Part shown: one piece after another, positions 55,094 through 64,000 of the stretch
How the letters are laid out: each line of letters starts with the position of its first letter
Numbering within the stretch: position 1 is the stretch's first letter
Assembly: GCA_023525715.1 (NCBI GenBank)
Contig: CM042016.1
Location: forward strand, 62,756,882-62,820,881
Source of the DNA: Cichorium intybus
Taxonomy: Eukaryota; Streptophyta; Magnoliopsida; Asterales; Asteraceae
Direction: 5' to 3'
Length of the DNA: 64,000 nucleotides
Program-made: the position numbers and the translations under genes
The notes under the pieces: model-generated
Told to the model about the DNA's origin: nothing
Database searches by the model: none
Seen by the model: only the letters and a program-made list of their open reading frames with translations

Positions 55094-57407
55094 TGTAAAT
55101 ATTCTCTTGTTAAAAAATCAGGTAAATTATTGTCTACTCCTTTTTTATATTGAACTTCAAAATCGAAACAAGCTAAATTAGCTTGCCATCTTGCAAACAT
55201 TTGCTTAGAAACATCATGTTTAAAATCTTTATTAAGAATGAATTTAGCTGCTTGACAATCTGTCTTAACAATAAAATGTTGGTTGTATAAATCATCTTGA
55301 AATTTTAAGATGCATTTTAGTAAGACAATATTTCTTTAGCAGTAGTCGAATAATTCTTTTGTGCTGGGTTCCATTTTCCAGAATAAAATCTTATTAAATA
55401 TTCTTTTTTAGATTCTGGGCTAGTTTGTTTTAAAATTCCTCCATAACCGATTTCAGAGGCATCTGTTTCAACAGTTTTATCCCAATTGGGATTGGCTAAA
55501 GATAAACAAGGCAAAGTTTTAACTTTTTCTTTGATTCTTTTTACCGCGTTTGTATGTTTTTCACTCCATTGAGGTGGATTCTTTTTAAGTCTTTCATATA
55601 AAATAGCAGTGTCTTCTGATAGATTTTTATAAAATTGAGATATATAATTTAGGCTTCCTAAAAACCTTTGTAATTGTGTTTTGTCTGTTATTTTATCAGG
55701 GAATTTAGATGTAAACTCAATACTCCTATCAATCGGAATAATACTTCCTTTTTCTATATTGTGACCTAAGAATCTTACTTTTATTTGAAATAGAAACATT
55801 TTTGGTTGAGATATAACTAGACCATTTTTTATAATTATTTGTTCAAATATTCTAAGATGTTGAAAATGTTGTTCAATGTTTTTGGAAAAAACTAAAATAT
55901 CATCTATGTAGACTATTATGAAATTACTATAAGGATAAAAAATATCATTCATTATATTCTGAAATTCAGAGGGTGCATTTTTTAATCCAAATGGCATGAC
56001 ATTCCATTCATATTGCCCAAATGGGACATTAAAAGCAGTTTTATACCTATCTTTTTCTGTGATTTGGATTTGCCAGTATCCTGATTTTAAATCAAATTTA
56101 GAAAATATAATGGCATCATATAATCTATCAAGTAAATCCTTTTTATTAGGAATAGGATATCTAATCCATTTTAGAACTTTATTTAATGGTTTATAATTGA
56201 TTACTAGTCTAGGAACTCCTCTTTCCTTTTCTGCATTTTTATTGACATAAAAAGCTGTACATGACCATGGTGATTTAGAAGGTCTTATTAATCTTTTATC
56301 TAAAAGAGATTGTATTTCTTTTTTACAAATCTCTACATAATTTGAATTCATTTGGCATGGCCTTGCTTTTGTTGGGATATCCTTTTCGTTAAAAGTTTCT
56401 TCATATGGTAGATTTACCATATGTTTTTTCCTGTCCCAAAAGGCATTTGGATGATTATTACAAATGTTATTTGAAAATTGATTTTGTAATAATTTAATCT
56501 TATCCTGTAATTTAGGATTTTTAAGAGTATCCTCTATAGTATAGATGTTAATTTCTTTTATATAATTAATTTGATTTAATTTTTCTATTAATTGGTTTTT
56601 AATTTCATCAACCCAAATAGTTTGGGGAGGACTTATAAAAGGAAGACTTATTATTTGTCCTTCGTATAATCATATAATTTTCTCTTTATCAGTTAAGAAA
56701 GGTAATATCATTTTTAAAAATGGATTTCCTAAAATCATTTCATTGCTCATATTTTTTACAATAGTAAAATGAACTGGTAAACATATACCATTTGTGCATA
56801 TTTTTGCATCTGTTAATTTATATGTGATATCTAAATCTTCTCCTGAAACTCCTTTTAATTTATTTGAAGTTTTTTGAAAATATTTAGTGGGAATTATTCC
56901 TTCCCTTATACAGTTCATATCTGCCCCACTATCTATTAATGCTGTAAATTCTTTCTTGTAATTATAACCTATTAAAAGATTGATTTTTACGTACCATTTT
57001 CTAAAAATTAGCTCATCAATTGATTGAAGGAATAAATTTTCATTACTAAGATTTTCATATGATTCTGTAACGGGTCTTTTTTCAAGCTTAGTTATTCTAT
57101 TATCTTGGATTATAGAATGTTTCTTTAAATTCTCAATTTCTAGTTTTAAATTAGTGATTTCTTTATTTAAATCTTCAATTGTTATTAAATCAAAAGTGGG
57201 TTTAATATTTCTTCTTTCTTTTAACATTTTATCTAATTTTTTCATAGAATAAGGTTCTTCATTGACCACTTGTTTTTCTTTATACACCTTAGCCGCTTCT
57301 CCTCTTATCCTCCCTTTCAAGTCTTTACCACCGATCCAGAAAATCCACCACCTCCAATCCGACCATGAGCTGATAATCGCCGCCTCTATTCCCGGATCTG
57401 ATTGCAA
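55090..57407 (-). pseudogene. Endogenous caulimovirid-like polymerase: protease, RT and RNase H
   Basis: Minus strand. From about 57290 a heptad-rich segment leads to an aspartic protease (FTALIDSGADMNCI near 56945; MILGNPFLKM near 56710). A TGA at 56670-56668 interrupts the frame, which continues into RT (FSKFDLKSGYWQIQI, MPFGLKNAPSEFQ and catalytic YIDDILVFS near 55900) and RNase H (ETDASEIGYGGI; NYSTTAKEIL). A frameshift near 55320 separates the RNase H end, which is legible in another frame up to the TGA at 55092-55090. No integrase follows. Protease-RT-RNase H without integrase, followed by further frames, is the caulimovirid pattern; genus not determined. The first roughly 40 residues from the ATG at 57407 look non-viral and may be flank. 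Confidence 0.85.
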
Positions 57408-58798
57408 TCGGGATTTTCATTTCGTTTTATTGTGTTTTATCGGGACATAATTTCTCGATTCCAAATCCGACTGTAGTTTTCTTTTCTGATTTTGATTTTT
57501 CTTGGTTCTGATTTTGGTTTACTGATTACGAATTTGGATTTCTTTTAGGTCTCGGATGCTTCTGTCAGATTCTGGACATGAGGGTCTGATTACGATTTTG
57601 GATTCTTTTTAGATCTGGTACTCGGTATATTTAATTTTCCTTAATAGGTTTCAGATTCTCCAGATCAGGTTTATGGTTTTCTCCATTGTGTTTAATCTGA
57701 TTGTAGTTTTCTCCATTGTGTTTAATCCGACTATAATTTTTAGATCTGGTACTCGGTATATTTAATCCGACTGTAGTTTTCTCCATTGTGTTTTATCGGG
57801 ATTTTTAAATTGCATGGGTTTTTGTCCCATTTGTTCGACTTGAAAGTGGATTACAAAGTAATTCTCGTAAACATGTGTCTAATTTAGTTGTATCTGGTAT
57901 AAGGACATCGGTATCTAAAATTTGTTAGATTTGCAGCGGGACATAAGGACATCGGTATCTAAAATGTGTTAGATTTGCATCATGTAGACCTTTTGTTATC
58001 TGTAAATTGGTAGACAAAATCAAAATAAATGACAAAATTGTATGCTTTTGAAATATTACAGGACTGAATTTCATACAAAAAATTGAACGCTCTGATGTTT
58101 CAAATGAAGAACAATGAAGAGATGAAGACAAAGAAGGCCGGTGGCTCTTGGCATACCAGATCTTGCAGTTCGTCAACTTCTTAGTAAAAAGTTTTTTAAA
58201 AAAGGTGAACTACTATGCTCATATGTGGTATTAAACTGAAAATGTATTCTTTAGTTGTTGATAGAAATGCATACCTTTAAATGACATAAGCAACAATATC
58301 TAGTACCTGAAAAAGACCAACAATTACAGCATCATGTAAGCAAAAAGACATTAATTATAATTTGTTGTTATTTATGCAGAAATTAAATTAACATTGTAGA
58401 AATTAAAATGACTAATAAAAGCATGGCTAGAAGAAATTATAATCATGTTATGCTGAAATATAATTATCATTCATAATCTTGATATTTTGCAGAATTTGAT
58501 CCATGAGCATGAATTTGAGAATGAAATGAGAGCAAATCTTTGCAATGGAGTGAAGAAATTGTGAATTAGAATTCTTTATTTATAGTGTAATTTTGGTAAT
58601 AAATCTTTTGGAGGGAGTCAAATTTTGAAATGGTGATCATGTCAATACCCTGGATGTAATATCAGCCATTGATTGTTTCATAGTCAATCAATGGCTTATG
58701 TTTTTTTAGAATAATTAATTTTTTAAATTTAAAATATAGTAAGATGCATAACAGAATTGTACAATATGTATCATCATTTGTATGTTGTGTATTATAAT
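57408..58798. other. Noncoding flank of the viral integrant with degenerate repeats
   Basis: No gene supported. TTTAGATCTGGTACTCGGTA occurs near 57608 and 57738; GTTTTCTCCATTGTGTTT occurs three or four times between 57670 and 57800; and a 35-bp segment is repeated at 57901-57935 and 57945-57979. The remainder to 58798 is A/T-rich. Confidence 0.6.
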
Positions 58799-59065
<267 letters not shown>

Positions 59066-61620
59066 CACATAGAAGCACTCATTATCCACCTCTCTCTCAT
59101 TACCCGACTTCAAATTTATAAGGCGCTAAAAAGGAATTGAGCGGATGATTCGAATTTCAAAATGGTTTGCTGAAAAAGTTGAAAGTCTGTACTGGATATG
59201 TGTTTTGAATATTACCCGTTGATGCGTTGTACAATCAATGGCTTGTAATAAATATCACCCGGATCGCCAACTCTCATGACTAACTTTAAAAAGGGATCAC
59301 ATATTCTCTTTCCAAATTCAAAATTCCATTTCTGTGAAGTCCTGCACATCGCTTTGTATCCACCCGCCACCATAGCCACGGTGAGGTCGGGACCATTGAA
59401 CAACCATCACCACCGTCATTTGTTGTTGTCCCTCTCCATATATCTTCGATCAAGAACCCCTAAACCACATATCCTCTCACCACCACTACTTCTCTTTAGC
59501 AACGACCTTCACCACCACACCCACCGTTCTCTTAATATGCTCTCCCTCTCTAGCCGGCGAAGACGAACCACCACCGTTACAAAACATATGTGTACGCTTC
59601 TTCATATGCATCCTATTGTTTGGTCTTTTACATTTCATAATTGAATTTTTATTTTGATTTACCAAAATCAAATATTGTCTGTATATAGAGTTTCTAAAGA
59701 TGAAGAAGAACCGTCTCCCTCTCCATCTGGTCGTGTTTTCATATGGTTCGGAGTTTTGAGACGACAGAAAGTAAAGGGTGAATTAGCAACCAAATCTGAA
59801 ATCTTGTGCAGGTTATTACTGATTGTTATCGTAGTCTAGGGTTGGTGGCTGTTATATGGAAGCATATGAAGATTACTATGTTGAATCCAAATTTGTGGGA
59901 CAACCGATGCTCTGTTTCAAGCTATTATAGTTTGTCGTGTTTATGGTAATTACTGGAAAATGTGCCATTTGTCACGACATCCCTAATCACCGACTCCCAC
60001 TTCAAATCCGCCACCGTCATTGCTCAATCCACCATCGCCTCCTTCAACATCACCTTTTGCCGCCACCACTCCTCACAACTAACCAACAGATGCTGTCAGG
60101 TACATCAGTTTTGGACGATTCCTTTTGCCATCAACATCCACTATCTGTTCCTTGTGTTGATTTCTGTATGTATTCGTGTGTGTAGGTTGGTCTATGTGTG
60201 TATTTGGTTCTAAAGATGTGTATTATGAGTTTTTTCTATTTATGTATGTGAATTTAAAAATGGCGTTCTTCAACCCACACATTACTCTCACAAGCCTCAT
60301 AAGTTATCCCTAAGCTTTAACCTAATCATATATTCTTCTCACAGTACAGACCACGCTAGCTTGCAAGTGGATTTCTTACATTTATGTGTGATTTCAATGG
60401 ATTTCTTACACTTGTGATTTTGTTTCTAGAAGAAGATTTAAAGTTCATTCCTATTTCTGGCTGACGGATCAAAGTTCATTGCTGTGGACGGTGAATCTAT
60501 CATACTTGATTTTTCTCTGTATCTTTTTATATTTAGTGACACTTTTATTTTGTGCAACATAAGTTTCATATATACTGAAAGATGGGATATAAAAATACCG
60601 ATTAAATCTTGGAAACTGGTAAATGCATTGTTTTTTAGTATTTTTTGTAAAAATAGAATGATTTAATTTGTGGTTTTTCTTCGTGTGCAGAAATTGAGGA
60701 TGAAGAAATCGACGTATATATTTTGTTTTGTGAATAGAGGAAGTCTGGTTGAATTGTGGTTTTCACTTATTGAATCTTTTTTCTATTTTAGACAAATTAA
60801 TTGAATATATTCTAGAATTTTGTGAAATTAAAAATTTGGTATATGCTTGCTTTATGATAAACAAGCCTTGCATTTCCCAGGAATGCACATTTAATTGTTG
60901 TATGTGCTACGTTTGTGTATGGTTGTATGGATGAAGTTGTGACAAGACTGGTTGACAGAGTGGGTGAAGAGAAATCTGCAGCAATCGTTTGGTTTTTGCT
61001 ATAATTAGGGATTTTTATAGCTTTTTCAGCGATCTTCCATTTACACTCAACAAATTGCAGAAAGATTCGTTGCTCCTTTATCCTACTGGTGGCCCTGGAA
61101 CTTCCGACATTGTTTCCTTTTCTCTATTGAATCGGTATCTTGATCTAAATGATAATTGGAATCGATATGATTTTCAAGTTTTTATTAACATTTATATCTA
61201 GATTTATTTATATTGGACTATTGATTGAAGATTAATAATTCTGATATTTATAAAAAACCCAAAAGTTAAAATATTCAAAAACAACGTTACACCCATTTAA
61301 GCAAACCCCAAAAGTGTTCGTTGTATTTGTCACTTTTCTTAAGCTTAATCCAAAAATATTATTTCTAAAAACAAAATATTTATCGCCATAAGGAGCGGGT
61401 ATAACCATATAGATATATTTTAACGGTACTGATGTATGTTGATATATTGTGTTTATGGAATATGAAAAGTTTCCAGGTAAATCGTTATTGCAATTAAGCG
61501 CCTCCCGTCCAATGCCAAAAGAAAATACATGTAAACTCCAATCACTATACGATAAACCTAAACTCTAAAACATACAATCCTCCTAAAAGAAACTATAAAC
61601 TTACATGGCGCAGCGCACAT
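59066..61620. other. Noncoding region
   Basis: No convincing gene on either strand. Short open stretches at 59276-60213 are Ser/His/Pro-rich translations of CACCACC-type sequence and lack family features. A possible host gene fragment or Helitron-carried sequence cannot be excluded. Confidence 0.4.
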
Positions 61621-61850
61621 ATACCCCCACTATAGATTTTATTTATCAAATAGCTTAGTTTAATTTTCAAAATAAGACATGTTTTGTGAAAAAATTATTT
61701 TTCGAAAGCACATTGCATGTAAATTTGAATATAGCATACCCCCACTATAGATTTTATTTATCAAATAGCTTAGTTTGATTTTCGAAATAAGACATGTTTT
61801 GTGAAAACATTATTTTTCGAAAGCACATTGCATGTAATTTTGAATAGAGC
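61621..61850. repeat. Tandem duplication, 115-bp unit
   Basis: Copies at 61621-61735 and 61736-61850, both beginning ATACCCCCACTATAGATTTT, differ at only a few positions. Confidence 0.95.
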
Positions 61851-62077
61851 ACGTTTTAAAGGTAAATTATTCAGAGAAAATACAATTTTTTTCTTAATTT
61901 AAATTAACAACTATCCGCCAAAATAAAACTGATTGTTAGAGAACGAACATCTTTATACTTTGCCAACACATTGTGTGTACTACATGATTGTAACGTACTT
62001 TTATTTTTAACAAGAAATACCCACCAAAGGAAACTAATCGTCGCCGATAAATATAAGTAAAAACGAATTGTTAGTCA

Positions 62078-62105
62078 CCGCTGCATCGCGCGGGTATGCT
62101 GCTAG
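62078..62105 (+). mobile_element. Helitron-type 3' terminus, first
   Basis: CCGC...GCGCGGG hairpin followed by GTATGCTGCTAG. Helitrons end in CTRR shortly after a GC-rich hairpin; this ends CTAG at 62102-62105. The next base is A rather than the expected host T. Confidence 0.6.
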
Positions 62106-62363
62106 AAACAAGATCATTTATGACAAGATCAATTATTGAACAAGACGAAAAAAGCCAAACCGAAACCAGAAAAATAAAATTCATAGAATCGAAACTGAAT
62201 TGCTTAATCGTTTTCGAGACGGTTCCGGTTTACAACATAACATATACGTTTCGCCGCTAGAAACAAAAACGTACTTATATTTTCATACCGAAAATTATTC
62301 TTCGAAATGAAACTATTGTTCGCCACCGATAGTAATTAATTGCCAAAAAGAAACTATTCTCCG

Positions 62364-62657
<294 letters not shown>

Positions 62658-62659
62658 TT

Positions 62660-63967
62660 AGGATCCAGTAGGAACCCAAAATCTGGTAGGAACCGCGAGA
62701 AATCTTCTCGTCGAATCATTCTCCAAAGGGCTATAACGTCAAACATCTTCCTTCGACGTGACGCAATCTCGTGCGACGCATGTCCACGTAACGAAATATG
62801 AACTCGAGAATTTAAGTGGGTTTTTTAAGTAGGTTTTTTTTTTCAAAGTGATTTAAGTGGGTTTTTTTCTCATTTTTTTTCCTTTTTCCTTTTTTATTAT
62901 TTTATTATTTTATTATTTATTTTTTTCAAAAAAAATTATTTTTTTTATTTTCGATTATACTCGTTTTTTAGTGTTTTATTATTATTTTTTATTTTTTATT
63001 ATTTTTTATTTTTTTAATTTTTTTTGAATGCTACAGTACTCGATTTTTAATTTTTTTTTTGTTTTTTTTTTCATTTTTGATGTATATTTTTTAATTTTTA
63101 ATATTTTTAAATCTTAATTTTAACCTTTTTTCATATTTTTAATCTAATCATTTTGGATCATGATATTTTTAATCATAACATTTTGGATCATAGTTTTTTT
63201 GCATCATGGATGATAAGTTTTGAATCATTTTGTCGTTGTATGTTTTTTTTAACTCGTTTTGGATCATAATGACTTTTGAATATTGAATCATAACGAATAT
63301 TGCATCTTTCATCATAAGTTTTGAATAATTAAACATATTTTGGTTTTAATAATTTGGATCATATGTATTTTTTGTTATTTTGATGAGTTCTTTTATTAAA
63401 AATATAAAAATGAACATGAAAAAAACCTTTTTTTCAAACTTTATTTTTTACAAACTTACTAATATAATATCTACAATAATCCAGAAAATTTTCATAATTT
63501 TTGGAAATTTTTTTAATTTTCGATTTTTTATAAAAATAAAATAAAAAATATTTTTTTTTCAAAATTTCATGATTGTGCTTGTTTTGTAGAGAATTAAATT
63601 TTAAGAACTTTAGTTTTTTCAGATTTTTTTACAAATAAAAAAAAAGTTATTGCCAAAATACAAACTGGGTGGAAAAATAAAATAAGCTAGCCAATCACAT
63701 GGTGCCACATGGCGCGTGGAGAGTGGGGCGCGTGGGTTGTTCTTTGGCTGAAATGTGAAGCGCGTAGGTATCATTCAAATTGACATAAATGCCCATCCAA
63801 AATTCTATTCCCCTCCCTTTTAGTTTATGACATTTACAAGAAATACCCTTGAATTTTAAGACATGAACATTAATTTCACATTAAATCTTAACCATCAAAT
63901 TTCACAATTAAACGACTAAGATTTGTCCTCGCGGTTCTTACCGGATTTTGGGTTCCTACACGATCCT
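62660..63967. mobile_element. Non-autonomous terminal-inverted-repeat element inside a TA array (1308 bp)
   Basis: Left end AGGATCCAGTAGGAACCCAA and right end (reverse strand AGGATCGTGTAGGAACCCAA) form inverted repeats of about 41 bp with five mismatches. Both sides are TA array (62392-62649 and from 63973). The interior is T-rich and noncoding, with one GC-rich patch near 63700-63740. Superfamily not assigned. Confidence 0.8.
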
Positions 63968-63969
63968 CC

Positions 63970-63972
<3 letters not shown>

Positions 63973-64000
<28 letters not shown>
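63973..64000. repeat. (TA)n microsatellite, runs off the window
   Basis: Right-hand continuation of the array interrupted by the element at 62660-63967. Confidence 0.93.

Noticed and set aside
59276..60213. Possible host gene with Ser/His/Pro-rich reading
   Set aside because: Short overlapping frames, no domain, no splice structure that links them.

Overview
This is plant nuclear DNA, very probably from a eudicot with a large, repeat-rich genome. The element families resemble those common in Asteraceae, but that placement is an inference. I found no intact host protein gene, tRNA, rRNA or CRISPR array. Nearly everything assignable is transposable element, plus one endogenous pararetrovirus-like (caulimovirid) integrant.

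Positions 1-42982 form one nest of LTR retrotransposons, readable because each interrupted element resumes where the inserted one ends. From the innermost outwards: a Ty3/gypsy Tekay-like element on the minus strand (1-5904, gag-pol open to the window edge) sits in copia A (5905-9407). Copia A sits in SIRE-like copia B (9408-14905), whose 3' noncoding part carries a non-autonomous hAT element with a perfect 8-bp target duplication (11744-12706). Copia B sits in the RNase H of copia C (minus strand, 14906-20494). Copia C sits in the 5' LTR of copia D (20495-42982). Copia D is also split by a complete Athila-type gypsy element (25032-34689, target duplication AGCGT). Copia D carries two successive integrase-RT-RNase H segments (one ending at 37103, the other at 37925-40826), each followed by a homologous 3' noncoding block, between its one 5' LTR remnant and one 3' LTR.

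Positions 42983-52330 hold a PIF/Harbinger transposase remnant, a 5' fragment of a second Athila element (minus, 44695-48374), an unassigned LTR-like stretch, a second Harbinger transposase remnant (50210-51382) and simple repeats.

Positions 52700-57300 hold the caulimovirid-like integrant (minus): a polymerase frame (protease, RT, RNase H; no integrase) broken by one stop and one frameshift, then three downstream frames joined by 4- and 8-nt overlaps or a short gap, then a TATA box and a close polyadenylation signal. Movement and coat protein regions were not seen.

Positions 57400-64000 are noncoding and repeat-rich: degenerate tandem repeats, a fold-back element around a TA array, a 115-bp tandem duplication, two Helitron-type 3' termini, and a 1.3-kb terminal-inverted-repeat element inside a long TA microsatellite. 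Most genes here are decayed. The exception is the Tekay-like gag-pol frame, which is uninterrupted but has Glu for the second catalytic Asp of its RT motif.
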